From the NCBI GenBank assembly GCA_024681565.1, contig JAILAO010000075.1:1-21950 (forward strand): a DNA stretch of 21,950 bases, written 5' to 3'. The position numbers were made by a program, and so were the translations under genes. A model generated the notes under the pieces. That model had not been told where the DNA came from. It did not search any database and worked only from the letters and a program-made list of their open reading frames with translations. Of this stretch, positions 6,740 through 14,878 are shown one piece after another; position 1 is the stretch's first letter; every line of letters starts with the position of its first letter. This stretch comes from Bacteroidales bacterium. GTDB taxonomy: Bacteria; Bacteroidota; Bacteroidia; Bacteroidales; UBA932.

Positions 6740-7768
6740 CTATCGCATCAGGAAAGAGTAGCGGTCGGTGTGCTTGAGCGCATCGCACGTACCGCGGGCC
6801 ACTGCGTGAAGCGGATCCTCGGCGACGTGGAACTGGATGTTGACCTTGTCCTGGAAACGTCTCGCCAGACCGCGGAGCAAGGCGCCGCCGCCGGACAGGA
6901 AGATGCCGTTCTCCACGATGTCGGCGTAGAGTTCCGGCGGGGTGTTTTCGAGGACATGGAGGATGGAAGTCTCGATCTTGGCGATGGACTTGTCGAGGCA
7001 ATGGGCAATCTCCTGGTGGGTGATCGTCGCCTCGACGGGATGGGCCGTCATCAGGTTCGGACCGCGGACGATGAAAGGAGCCGGCTCCTCTTCGGGCTCC
7101 AGGTCGGGGATCACGGCTCCGACAGCCATCTTGATCTTCTCCGCCGTAATCTCGCCCACCTTGATGTTGTGCTGCTGACGGAGATAGTACTGGATGTCGC
7201 TCGTGAACACGTCTCCGGCCGTACGGATGCTGTCCTGGACCACCAGGCCGCCCAGCGAGATCACGGCGATCTCGGTGGTGCCGCCGCCGATATCGACGAC
7301 CATATTGCCCTGCGGGGCCACGACATTGAGACCGATACCCAGCGCAGCCGCCATCGGCTCGAAGATGAGGAAGACATCACGGCCGCCGGCATGCTCCGTG
7401 GAGTCGCGCACGGCACGGATCTCCACTTCCGTGGATCCGGAAGGGATGCCCACCACCACCTTCAGGTTGGGGGTGAAAAGCTGGCGGTGACGGCCGCCGG
7501 CCTGCTTGATGAAGCCGCGGATCATCATCTCCGCCGCGTTGAAGTCGGCGATCACGCCGTCCCGCAGCGGGCGGACGGTCTTGACGCCCGGGCTGGTCCT
7601 TTCATGCATCAGTTTGGCCTGGGTGCCCAGGGCGATGCACTTGCCCGAATTATTGTCGATGGCCACGATGCTCGGCTCGTCCAATACAATCTGGTCATTC
7701 TGGTAAATGACGGTGTTGGCGGTGCCGAGATCGATAGCCAGTTCCTGATTCAAGAATGAAAAAGCCAT
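6740..7768 (-). CDS. mreB: MreB, actin-like cell-shape protein
   Basis: 342-aa cytoplasmic actin homologue that polymerises under the membrane and directs lateral wall growth. Actin-fold nucleotide motifs are clear: phosphate-1 IDLGTANT (~12-19), phosphate-2 VVDIGGGTTEIAV (~157-169) and the adenosine motif GIFLSGGGALLRG. VVGIPSGSTEVE corresponds to the MreB segment usually written V-x-P-x2-x-T-x2-E, here with S in the middle. It is the first gene of a six-gene operon, with a promoter in the short intergenic region shared with ispD. Confidence 0.97.
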   Translation of the reverse strand: MAFSFLNQELAIDLGTANTVIYQNDQIVLDEPSIVAIDNNSGKCIALGTQAKLMHERTSPGVKTVRPLRDGVIADFNAAEMMIRGFIKQAGGRHRQLFTPNLKVVVGIPSGSTEVEIRAVRDSTEHAGGRDVFLIFEPMAAALGIGLNVVAPQGNMVVDIGGGTTEIAVISLGGLVVQDSIRTAGDVFTSDIQYYLRQQHNIKVGEITAEKIKMAVGAVIPDLEPEEEPAPFIVRGPNLMTAHPVEATITHQEIAHCLDKSIAKIETSILHVLENTPPELYADIVENGIFLSGGGALLRGLARRFQDKVNIQFHVAEDPLHAVARGTCDALKHTDRYSFLMR

Positions 7769-7795
7769 ATCTTTCGCCTGTTTCGGATTGAATTA

Positions 7796-7823
7796 CAAAA
7801 TTAAATAAAAATCCTTAATTTTG
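7796..7823. promoter_or_regulatory. Divergent mreB/ispD promoter pair inside an inverted repeat
   Basis: A perfect 9-bp inverted repeat, CAAAATTAA (7796-7804) and TTAATTTTG (7815-7823), has a ten-base spacer. Each arm contains TAATTTTG, an exact TAnnTTTG -7 box. The plus copy (7816-7823) points to ispD, whose ATG at 7843 would then have a leader of about a dozen bases. The minus copy (7803-7796) points to mreB with its ATG at 7768. A TTG at 7788-7790 may be the -33 element for ispD; no good -33 is seen for mreB. Confidence 0.6.
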
Positions 7824-7842
7824 TGGAAAGAACGAGCTGATT

Positions 7843-8535
7843 ATGCGCAAAAAAATATACGGGATTTTCGTGGCCGGCGGCAACGGCACCCGGATGGGCG
7901 GAGAGCTTCCCAAACAGTTTATGCTGCTGGACGGGCGCCCCATCCTCCAGTGCACCATCGAGCGATTTCTCGAGGCTGCGCCCGAAATGAAAATCATCAC
8001 CGTACTGCCCCGCGGGCACTTCGAAACCTGGAAGGACCTCTGCGCCATCCACTCCTTCCACTGCCCGCAGACGCTCGTGGCGGGCGGGCTGACGCGCTTC
8101 CATTCCGTGCAGAATGCCCTCCGGAAAGTGCCGGACGGGGCCATCGTCTCCATCCACGACGGCGTACGTCCCCTGCTGACCGCGAAGCTGGTCCGCCGGA
8201 TGCTGGACAGGATGGAAGACGAGGATTGCCGGGCCCTCCTGCCGGTCGTGCCGGTCGTGGACACCCTGCGTTCCCGGGATCCGGGCACGCCGGATCCGGA
8301 CCGCTCCAAGGTCGTCGCGGTCCAGACCCCGCAGATCTTCCGTTCAGAGGACCTCAAGGAAGCCTACACCCAGGCTTACGACCTCCTGTTCACGGACGAC
8401 GCCTCCGTGGTCGCACGCAAAGGAATACCGCTCACCTTCGAGGAAGGAGAGCGGTTCAACTTGAAGATTACGACCCCCGAGGACCTCGTCCTCGCAGAAG
8501 CCATCCTTACACGCCAGAAATCGCAGGAAAACTAG
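7843..8535 (+). CDS. ispD: 2-C-methyl-D-erythritol 4-phosphate cytidylyltransferase
   Basis: Catalyses CTP + MEP to CDP-ME, the third step of the non-mevalonate isoprenoid pathway, in the cytosol. The 230-aa protein has the nucleotidyltransferase N-terminus AGGNGTRMGGELPKQF (~11-26), in which the G-x-G-x-R-M/K loop and the K of PKQF are the CTP-binding elements. It also has GGLTRFHSVQNAL, SIHDGVRPL, FTDDASVV and the C-terminal ITTPEDL signature. It is a single gene with its own promoter; the product ultimately feeds the undecaprenyl carrier used by the neighbouring wall genes. The last 29 bases overlap the end of the convergent lrp-type gene. Confidence 0.95.
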   Translation: MRKKIYGIFVAGGNGTRMGGELPKQFMLLDGRPILQCTIERFLEAAPEMKIITVLPRGHFETWKDLCAIHSFHCPQTLVAGGLTRFHSVQNALRKVPDGAIVSIHDGVRPLLTAKLVRRMLDRMEDEDCRALLPVVPVVDTLRSRDPGTPDPDRSKVVAVQTPQIFRSEDLKEAYTQAYDLLFTDDASVVARKGIPLTFEEGERFNLKITTPEDLVLAEAILTRQKSQEN

Positions 8536-9007
8536 TGCTCTTGTAGTCCTTGACCCAGACTTCCCGTTCGAAGGACTGGTCAAGGGAGATCATCGTATCC
8601 GTCGACTGGATGTAGGGAATCCGCTGGATCGTGTTCAGCAGGATGCTCATCAGGTGCTCGTTGTCAAAGCAATACACCTTCAGGAACAAAGCGGCCTTGC
8701 CGGTGACGAAATGGCACTCCACAATCTCGGGAATGTGCTTGAGCGCAGCGACGACATCCGGATACTTGTTGTCTTCGGAGAGGTTCACGCTGATGAACGC
8801 ACAGACGTTGAGGCCGAGGGCGCCCGGCTTGACCACCATCCGGGAACCGGTGATGACACCGTTGTTCTCCATCTTGCGGACACGCTGGTGGATGGCGGCA
8901 CCCGAAATCCCGCATTCACGGGCGATTTCCAGGAACGGCATCCGCGCGTTGTTCACCAGATAGGAAAGAATCTTCCGGTCAATAGCATCAATCTGGTAGT
9001 TGGACAT
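8507..9007 (-). CDS. Lrp/AsnC-family transcriptional regulator
   Basis: 166-aa regulator with the family layout: an N-terminal winged helix-turn-helix (~5-60; DAIDRKILSYLVNNAR, then ISGAAIHQRVRKMENNGVI) and a C-terminal RAM/effector domain (~68-150; ISVNL, VVAALKHIPEIVECHFVTGKA). Such proteins form dimers to octamers and usually respond to amino acids. The ATG comes three bases after the topA stop, so it should be co-transcribed with topA. Its 3' end overlaps ispD. The targets and effector cannot be read from the sequence. Confidence 0.93.
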   Translation of the reverse strand: MSNYQIDAIDRKILSYLVNNARMPFLEIARECGISGAAIHQRVRKMENNGVITGSRMVVKPGALGLNVCAFISVNLSEDNKYPDVVAALKHIPEIVECHFVTGKAALFLKVYCFDNEHLMSILLNTIQRIPYIQSTDTMISLDQSFEREVWVKDYKSTSFPAISGV

Positions 9008-9010
9008 ACT

Positions 9011-11323
9011 TTATTTTCTTTTTTTGAACTTTTTCGTCTTGGCTTCATCCGGCGCCGGGGCGCTTTCGATGATCTGGCGGCACTCCTCCTCGCTGATGGA
9101 AGCGGCATCCTTGCTGCGCGGAATCCTGTAGTTGCGGCCGTCATACTTGATATACGGGCCATAGCGGCCGTTCAGGACGGAGATTCCCGCCTCCTTGAAT
9201 TCCTGGAGCACAGGATTGGTGGAAGCGCCGGAGAGGGCGTCCTGTACGAGCTTCGTGCACTGTTCCTGACTGATGCGGAGCGGGTCGGCGCCCCGGGGCA
9301 GGGAGATGTTCTTGTCGCCGTATTTGATATACGGACCGTAACGGCCCTTGAGGATCAGGATGTCCACATCCTCATAGCGTCCCATGTTGCGCGGGAATTC
9401 CAGGAGTTTCAGCGCCTCCTCCAGCGTGAGGGTCTCGATGAGCTGGCCTTTGGCAAGGCTCGCGGACTGGCGGTCGTCGCCGTCTCCCTTCTGGACATAG
9501 GCGCCGAACTGGCCGAAACGTGCGATGACGGTGCGTCCGTCGGCGGGATCCACGCCCAGGACACGCTCGACATGGCTGTACTGCCCGTTGTCCAGCGTCG
9601 CTTCCACCTTTTTGTGGAAATCCCCGTAGAAAGAGCGGATGACGTCGTTCCAGACGAGTTCGCCCGCGGCAATGCTGTCGAAATCCTTCTCCACGTTGGC
9701 CGTGAAATCATAATCCATGATGCTGGGGAAGTTCTCGACCAGGTAGTCCGTGACGATCATGCCGATCTCCTGCGGAATCAGTTTCCCGCGTTCCGCGCCC
9801 ACCGTTTCCTTTTTCGAAGCGCTGACGACCGCGCCGCCCTTGATGGCCAGGTTGGTCACGTTCACGGGACGGCCTTCGACGTCTCCCTTGAACAGATAGC
9901 CGCGCCCGGTGGTCAGGGTGGAGATGGTCGGGGCGTACGTGGACGGACGGCCGATACCCAGCTCTTCGAGCTTTTTGACCAGGGTGGCTTCGGAATAGCG
10001 GAACGGCGCCTGGGTGTACTTGCACTCCGCCGAAATGCCTTTCTCCGTCACGGTCTCGCCGACGGAGATCGGCGGCAGGATGGTGTTGTCCTCTTCCTGC
10101 GTCTCGTCGTCGCTGCCCTCCATATAGAGCTTGAGGAAACCGTCGAACAGGACCTCTGTCGCCTGGATGCCGTACTGCTCGCTGCGCTTGTCGGAAGCGA
10201 CCTTGATGGACGTCCCCATCACCTTGGCCTCCGACATCTGGGAAGCGACGGTACGTTTCCAGATCAGGTTGTAGAGCTTCTTTTCCTGCGCGGTGCCTTC
10301 GATGTCGGTATTGGCGATGAAGGTCGGGCGGATGGCTTCGTGGGCCTCCTGGGCCCCTTTGGTGCGGGTCTTATACTGGCGCGGGTGCGAATACTCCGGA
10401 CCGAAGTTGTCGAGGATGAACTGCTTGGACGTGCCGAGCGCCAGGCTGGACAGGTTCGTGGAGTCCGTACGCATGTAGGTGATCAGACCGCGCTCATAGA
10501 GACTCTGCGCCAGCCGCATCGTCACGCTGACCGGATAATGAAGTTTGCGTGAAGCCTCCTGCTGCAAGGTAGAAGTGGTAAAGGGCGCCGCCGGATAGCG
10601 GACGGCTTCCTTCTTCTCGACGGAAGCGACCTGATACCGGGCGCCGATGCTGTCCTCCAGGAAGGTGCGGGCCTTCTCCAGGGAATCGAAACGGGTATCC
10701 AGCAGGCCTTTGACCTTGACGCCGCCGGCCAGGAACTGTCCTTCGACCTTATAGTAAGGTGTGCTCTCGAAAGCGATGATCTCTTTTTCGCGGTCCACCA
10801 CGAGACGGAGCGCGACGGACTGGACGCGTCCGGCGGAGAGGCCTCGCTGGATCTTGCGCCACAGGATCGGTGAAAGTTCAAAACCGACCAGCCGGTCCAG
10901 GACGCGGCGCGCCTGCTGGGCGTTGACCAGGTTGTCGTCGATGGTGCGGGGATTCTCGATGGCGTGCAGGATGGCATCCTTGGTGATCTCGTGGAACACG
11001 ATCCGGCGCGTCCGGCTGCGGTCCAGGCCGAGCGTTTCCACCAGATGCCAGGAGATGGCCTCTCCCTCGCGGTCCTCATCGGAAGCCAGCCAGACGGTCT
11101 GGGCCGCATCGGCTGCCTTCTTGAGTTCAGAAACGATTTTCTTCTTCCCCGCAGGCACGACATACTCGGGCTTGAAGCCGTCGGCGACATCTACGCTGAG
11201 CTTCTTTTCCTGCAGGTCCCGGATATGGCCGAAACTGGACTTGACCGTATAGCCTTTGCCCAGATACTTCTGTATGGTCTTCGCCTTGGCCGGCGACTCG
11301 ACGATTACTAAATTCCCCTCCAT
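9011..11323 (-). CDS. topA: DNA topoisomerase I (type IA)
   Basis: Relaxes negative supercoils through a 5'-phosphotyrosine intermediate. The 770-aa protein has an N-terminal Toprim domain (IVESPAKAKTI at ~7, SDEDREGEAISWHL at ~81-94) and the catalytic tyrosine Y283 in ITYMRTDST. The C-terminus has topoisomerase C-terminal repeats: GRYGPYIKY occurs twice, with a diverged FGQFGAYVQ before them. The tail is lysine-rich (AKTKKFKKRK). There are no four-cysteine zinc fingers of the E. coli type, as in other TopA with these repeats. It is the first gene of a topA-lrp pair. Confidence 0.96.
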   Translation of the reverse strand: MEGNLVIVESPAKAKTIQKYLGKGYTVKSSFGHIRDLQEKKLSVDVADGFKPEYVVPAGKKKIVSELKKAADAAQTVWLASDEDREGEAISWHLVETLGLDRSRTRRIVFHEITKDAILHAIENPRTIDDNLVNAQQARRVLDRLVGFELSPILWRKIQRGLSAGRVQSVALRLVVDREKEIIAFESTPYYKVEGQFLAGGVKVKGLLDTRFDSLEKARTFLEDSIGARYQVASVEKKEAVRYPAAPFTTSTLQQEASRKLHYPVSVTMRLAQSLYERGLITYMRTDSTNLSSLALGTSKQFILDNFGPEYSHPRQYKTRTKGAQEAHEAIRPTFIANTDIEGTAQEKKLYNLIWKRTVASQMSEAKVMGTSIKVASDKRSEQYGIQATEVLFDGFLKLYMEGSDDETQEEDNTILPPISVGETVTEKGISAECKYTQAPFRYSEATLVKKLEELGIGRPSTYAPTISTLTTGRGYLFKGDVEGRPVNVTNLAIKGGAVVSASKKETVGAERGKLIPQEIGMIVTDYLVENFPSIMDYDFTANVEKDFDSIAAGELVWNDVIRSFYGDFHKKVEATLDNGQYSHVERVLGVDPADGRTVIARFGQFGAYVQKGDGDDRQSASLAKGQLIETLTLEEALKLLEFPRNMGRYEDVDILILKGRYGPYIKYGDKNISLPRGADPLRISQEQCTKLVQDALSGASTNPVLQEFKEAGISVLNGRYGPYIKYDGRNYRIPRSKDAASISEEECRQIIESAPAPDEAKTKKFKKRK

Positions 11324-11345
11324 TTCAATAATTTTTCAGTTTAGC

Positions 11346-11384
11346 ACCGCAAAAGTCCGGTCTTTGCGGTTTCGAACTGCAAAG
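11346..11384 (-). promoter_or_regulatory. Two mutually exclusive hairpins in the putative topA leader
   Basis: The repeat ACCGCAAA (11346-11353) / TTTGCGGT (11363-11370) is a perfect 8-bp stem with a nine-base loop. CTTTGC (11362-11367) can pair instead with GCAAAG (11379-11384) around an eleven-base loop. The shared segment means only one stem can form at a time. Both lie between topA (ATG at 11323) and the weak -7-like box near 11416-11408. No ribosomal-protein or riboswitch motif is recognised, so function is unproven. Confidence 0.3.
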
Positions 11385-11407
11385 AAAATCAGAAACTCGG
11401 TAATTTT

Positions 11408-11429
11408 CAAAATTTAATCGTTAATTTTG
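11408..11429. promoter_or_regulatory. Divergent topA/pbp1A promoter region with near-mirror -7 boxes
   Basis: The plus strand has TAATTTTG (11422-11429), an exact TAnnTTTG box, about 50 bases upstream of the pbp1A start. The opposite arm, CAAAATTTAA (11408-11417), gives TAAATTTTG on the minus strand, one base too long for the consensus, so the topA promoter call is weaker. The arms form the same CAAAATTAA/TTAATTTTG-type inverted repeat seen between mreB and ispD, but with a three-base spacer. Confidence 0.5.
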
Positions 11430-11445
11430 CGTCCGTCAAGAAGGG

Positions 11446-11464
11446 GTCATAATAATATTATGAC
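11446..11464. promoter_or_regulatory. 19-nt perfect palindrome upstream of pbp1A, operator-like
   Basis: GTCATAATA, a central A, then TATTATGAC: a perfect 9-bp inverted repeat with a one-base centre. It lies 17 bases after the pbp1A -7 box, at or just after the expected transcription start, and 15 bases before the start codon. The position and symmetry suit a dimeric repressor. A hairpin is unlikely because there is almost no loop. No regulator is assigned; no copy was noticed elsewhere in the window. Confidence 0.45.
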
Positions 11465-11479
11465 AAATTTTTAGTGCCG

Positions 11480-13858
11480 ATGAAAGAGAACACCAAGAAG
11501 AAGATTGTCAAATGGTTTTGGATCCTGGTCACGGCTCCGTTCGCCCTTGTGCTCCTGCTCCTGCTGCTGGTGGGCATCTTTGCGAAGATCCCCTCCTTCG
11601 AGGAACTGGAACACCCGGACAACAAGCTGGCCACCCAGGTGATTGCTGAAAACGGCGAAGTGCTCGCCACCTTCCATATCGAGAACCGTACCTATGTCAG
11701 CTACGACGAGCTTTCCCACACTCTGGAGAATGCCGCCGTCGCCACCGAGGATGCCCGTTTCTATCGGCATTCCGGCATCGACATGAAGGGCCTCGCCCGC
11801 GTGCTGGTCAAGACCCTGCTGATGCGCGACTCCAGCCAGGGCGGCGGCAGTACCATCACCCAGCAGCTCGCCAAGACGCTCTATCCCCGCAGCGAGATCC
11901 GCAACAAGTTCCAGATGGTATTCACCAAACTCAAGGAATGGATCACCGCCGTCAAGATCGAGCGGGACTACACCAAGGACGAGATCGTGGACATGTACCT
12001 CAATTCGATCTTCTTCGGCAGCAGTGCCTACGGCGTCAAGGCGGCCTCGGAGACTTTCTTTGCGAAAGAGCCCTCCGACCTGACCGTCGAAGAGGCGGCG
12101 ATGCTCGTCGGCATGGTCAACAAACCGACCCGATACAACCCGGTCCTCCACCCCGACCTCGCCCTGGAGCGCCGCAACTTCGTCATCGGCCAGATGGAAC
12201 GCAACGGATTCCTGACCCGGGAAGAACGCGACTCCATCCGCCAGATCCCCATCACGCTGGACTATCAGGTGCAGGACCACAACGCCGGCCGCGCCCCGTA
12301 TTTCCGGGACATGCTGCGGCGGGACATGTCCGCCAAACGTCCCAAGAAATCGGATTACCAGTGGCCGGAAGACTATGCGCACGATTCGCTGCGCTGGCGC
12401 AACGACCCGATCTACGGCTGGCTTGACAAGAACAAGAAGGCGGACGGCAGTTCCTACGACCTCGACCGGGATGGCCTGCGCATCTATACTACCATCAATT
12501 ATAAGATGCAGCAATATGCCGAGGAGGCCGTGGCGGAACATCTGGGCAAAAACCTCCAGCCCAGTTTCGACCGGGAGCTGCGCTTTAAGCGCAACAAGCC
12601 TTTCGCCAACGACGTGGACTCCAAGACGGCGGATCTGCTGATGAACCAGGCCCGCCGGTGGAGCGACCGCTACCGTCTCCAGCGCAATGCCGGCAAGAGC
12701 GAATCCGAGATCATGGCGCAGTTCTCCAAACCGGAGAAAATGCGCGTATTCTCCTGGAACAGCAAGGGTTACGTGGACACCACGATGACCCCGGACGATT
12801 CGATCCGCTACTACAAGGGCATCCTGCGCTGCGGCTTCATGGCCATCGAGCCCAATACCGGATACATCAAGGCCTATGTCGGCGGTCCGAACTACCGCTA
12901 CTTCAAATATGACAATGTCCGCCAGGGCAAACGGCAGGTCGGCTCGACCATCAAGCCTTATCTTTATACCCTGGCCATGCAGGAAGGCATGACACCCTGC
13001 GACAAGGTAGTCCTCTTCCCGCAATCCTTCGTCCTGCCGGACGGCACGGTCTGGACCCCCCGCAGTACCGACAAGGCGGAAATGATCGGACAGACGGTCA
13101 CGCTCCGCTGGGGTCTTGCCCACAGTTCCAACAACGTGTCCGCCTTCCTGATGAAGGAACTCGGCCCGGCCGCCCTGGTGAAGATGATCCACCAGATGGG
13201 CGTGCAGACGCACCTGGACGAGGTCTATTCCCTGTGCGTCGGAGCGGCGGAAGTCCCCGTCTTCGACATGGTGGCGGCCTATAACACCTTCCCTTCCCAG
13301 GGAACCTATATCACGCCGCAGTATGTCTCCAGGATCACCGACAGCGACGGACGGACCATCGACGAATTCACCAACCAGAAACGCGACGTCATCTCCGAAC
13401 AGACCGCCTACCTGATGGTGAACCTGATGCGCGGCGTCGTCAACGAAGGCACCGGCAACCGGTTGCGCAGCGTCTATGGGCTGCGGGGCGAGATCGCCGG
13501 CAAAACCGGCACGACCAACGACAACTCCGACGGCTGGTTCATCGGCTACACGCCCAACATCACGGCCGGCGTCTGGGTAGGCGGCGAAGACCGCCATGTC
13601 CACTTCAACTCCACGGCCCTGGGCCAGGGCGCCAACGCCTCCCTGCCGATCTGGGGCATCTGGATGAAGAAATGCCTGGCCGACCCGACCATCGGCTGGT
13701 CGATGGAGGGAGACCATTTCCTCACCCCGACAGGCGGAGCGCTGGAGTACGACTGCTCGCGTGACGGCACCTTCCTGGGCGGCTACGGAGACGATTATTC
13801 CGGAGCCGGCGGGAGCGCCGGAACCCGCGATGAAGAAGAAGACTACTATTTCAATTAG
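11480..13858 (+). CDS. Bifunctional penicillin-binding protein 1A (class A PBP)
   Basis: Makes glycan strands from lipid II and crosslinks them at the outer face of the inner membrane. 792 aa from the ATG at 11480; a GTG two codons upstream (11474) is possible. One N-terminal membrane anchor (~10-35), then the GT51 glycosyltransferase: catalytic E90 in ATEDARFYRH, GGSTITQQLAK (~122-132) and the conserved IERDYTKDEI/MYLN region. The transpeptidase domain has SxxK at 489-492 (STIK), SNN at 550-552 and KTG at 675-677. It is the first gene of pbp1A-ddl-prmC and carries an operator-like palindrome in its leader. Confidence 0.95.
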   Translation: MKENTKKKIVKWFWILVTAPFALVLLLLLLVGIFAKIPSFEELEHPDNKLATQVIAENGEVLATFHIENRTYVSYDELSHTLENAAVATEDARFYRHSGIDMKGLARVLVKTLLMRDSSQGGGSTITQQLAKTLYPRSEIRNKFQMVFTKLKEWITAVKIERDYTKDEIVDMYLNSIFFGSSAYGVKAASETFFAKEPSDLTVEEAAMLVGMVNKPTRYNPVLHPDLALERRNFVIGQMERNGFLTREERDSIRQIPITLDYQVQDHNAGRAPYFRDMLRRDMSAKRPKKSDYQWPEDYAHDSLRWRNDPIYGWLDKNKKADGSSYDLDRDGLRIYTTINYKMQQYAEEAVAEHLGKNLQPSFDRELRFKRNKPFANDVDSKTADLLMNQARRWSDRYRLQRNAGKSESEIMAQFSKPEKMRVFSWNSKGYVDTTMTPDDSIRYYKGILRCGFMAIEPNTGYIKAYVGGPNYRYFKYDNVRQGKRQVGSTIKPYLYTLAMQEGMTPCDKVVLFPQSFVLPDGTVWTPRSTDKAEMIGQTVTLRWGLAHSSNNVSAFLMKELGPAALVKMIHQMGVQTHLDEVYSLCVGAAEVPVFDMVAAYNTFPSQGTYITPQYVSRITDSDGRTIDEFTNQKRDVISEQTAYLMVNLMRGVVNEGTGNRLRSVYGLRGEIAGKTGTTNDNSDGWFIGYTPNITAGVWVGGEDRHVHFNSTALGQGANASLPIWGIWMKKCLADPTIGWSMEGDHFLTPTGGALEYDCSRDGTFLGGYGDDYSGAGGSAGTRDEEEDYYFN

Positions 13859-13861
13859 AAT

Positions 13862-14878
13862 ATGGGCAAATACAAGACCATCGCCGTAGTGTACGGCAGT
13901 GATTCCTCCGAATGGGAGGTTTCCTGCCGAAGCGGCGAATTCGTCGCCTCGCGGATCGACGGCAACGAATACGACATCTACGAGATTTTCGCGCGCTTCG
14001 GCAAATGGTCGCTCGTGGCGGCCAAGAAGCGCAATTCGATGCGGATGCTCTTCCCGGAGGAAGCCCGGCCGGAAGTGGACAAGACGGACTTCTCCGTCCA
14101 GGTCCTCGGCGAACGGGTCCGCTTTGATTTCGCCTACATCGTCCAGCACGGAGCGCCGGGCGAGACCGGCCAGATCGAGGGATACCTCGAGATGCTCGGC
14201 ATCCCCTGCAGCACCTGCGACTCGAGCGTCTGCTCGATCGTCTTCGACAAATACGCCTGCAAATGCTACATCCGCGACCTGGGCCTGGCAAAATGCGCCC
14301 CGGACGTCTATGTCCGGCACGGAATGGACCACGAAGAGACGGACGCGGAAGTGCGGAAGAAACTGAAGTTCCCCGTTTTCGTAAAGCCGACGCAGGGCGG
14401 TTCCAGTTTCGGCGTGACCCGCGTCACCCGGCCTGAAGAGGTCGGCCAGGCCGTCCAGTATGCCTTCAGCGAAAACCATACGGTCCTCATCGAGCAGGGC
14501 GTGCAGGGACGGGAACTGACCTGTGCCGCCTATTTCGACGGGAAGCAGGTTTCCACCCTGCCCCTGATCGAAATCGTCTCGGACAATGAGTACTTCGACT
14601 ACGATGCCAAGTACAACGGCCACAGCCAGGAGATCTGCCCGGCACCGGTCTCGGACGAGGTCCGGAAACTGGTCCAGGACACCACCGCGAAGATCTACTT
14701 CCGGCTGGGCTGCAAGGGCGTCGTCCGGATGGACTACATCCTCGCCGAAGACGGTCTGTACTTCCTGGAGATCAACACCATCCCCGGCATGACAAGCGCC
14801 TCGCTCGTGCCCAAGATGGTCCGGACCGCCGGCCTGGACATGACCGCGTTCCTGTCCACCATTATCGAGAATTCCTAG
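13862..14878 (+). CDS. ddl: D-alanine--D-alanine ligase
   Basis: Cytosolic ATP-grasp enzyme that makes the D-Ala-D-Ala dipeptide for the lipid II stem. The 338-aa protein has an N-terminal Rossmann-like domain (VVYGSDSSEWEVS). The ATP-grasp part includes FPVFVKPTQGGSSFGV (~170-185), with the lysine and the serine/glycine-rich loop, then DYDAKYNG and the metal-binding end FLEINTIPGMT (~300-310). The Y of AKY suits D-Ala rather than D-lactate as second substrate by analogy with DdlB. It begins three bases after the pbp1A stop. Confidence 0.94.
   Translation: MGKYKTIAVVYGSDSSEWEVSCRSGEFVASRIDGNEYDIYEIFARFGKWSLVAAKKRNSMRMLFPEEARPEVDKTDFSVQVLGERVRFDFAYIVQHGAPGETGQIEGYLEMLGIPCSTCDSSVCSIVFDKYACKCYIRDLGLAKCAPDVYVRHGMDHEETDAEVRKKLKFPVFVKPTQGGSSFGVTRVTRPEEVGQAVQYAFSENHTVLIEQGVQGRELTCAAYFDGKQVSTLPLIEIVSDNEYFDYDAKYNGHSQEICPAPVSDEVRKLVQDTTAKIYFRLGCKGVVRMDYILAEDGLYFLEINTIPGMTSASLVPKMVRTAGLDMTAFLSTIIENS

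Noticed and set aside
9013..9050. Lysine-rich 3' end of topA (T/A-rich run) as a frameshift or terminator
   Set aside because: The run encodes a basic tail, which is normal for TopA of this type; the reading frame is intact and no stem is seen.
11471..14623. Very long open frame antisense to pbp1A and ddl (about 1050 codons)
   Set aside because: Antisense frames of this length arise from GC-rich codon bias. The opposite strand encodes full-length pbp1A and ddl with all motifs, and the antisense product has no recognisable domain.
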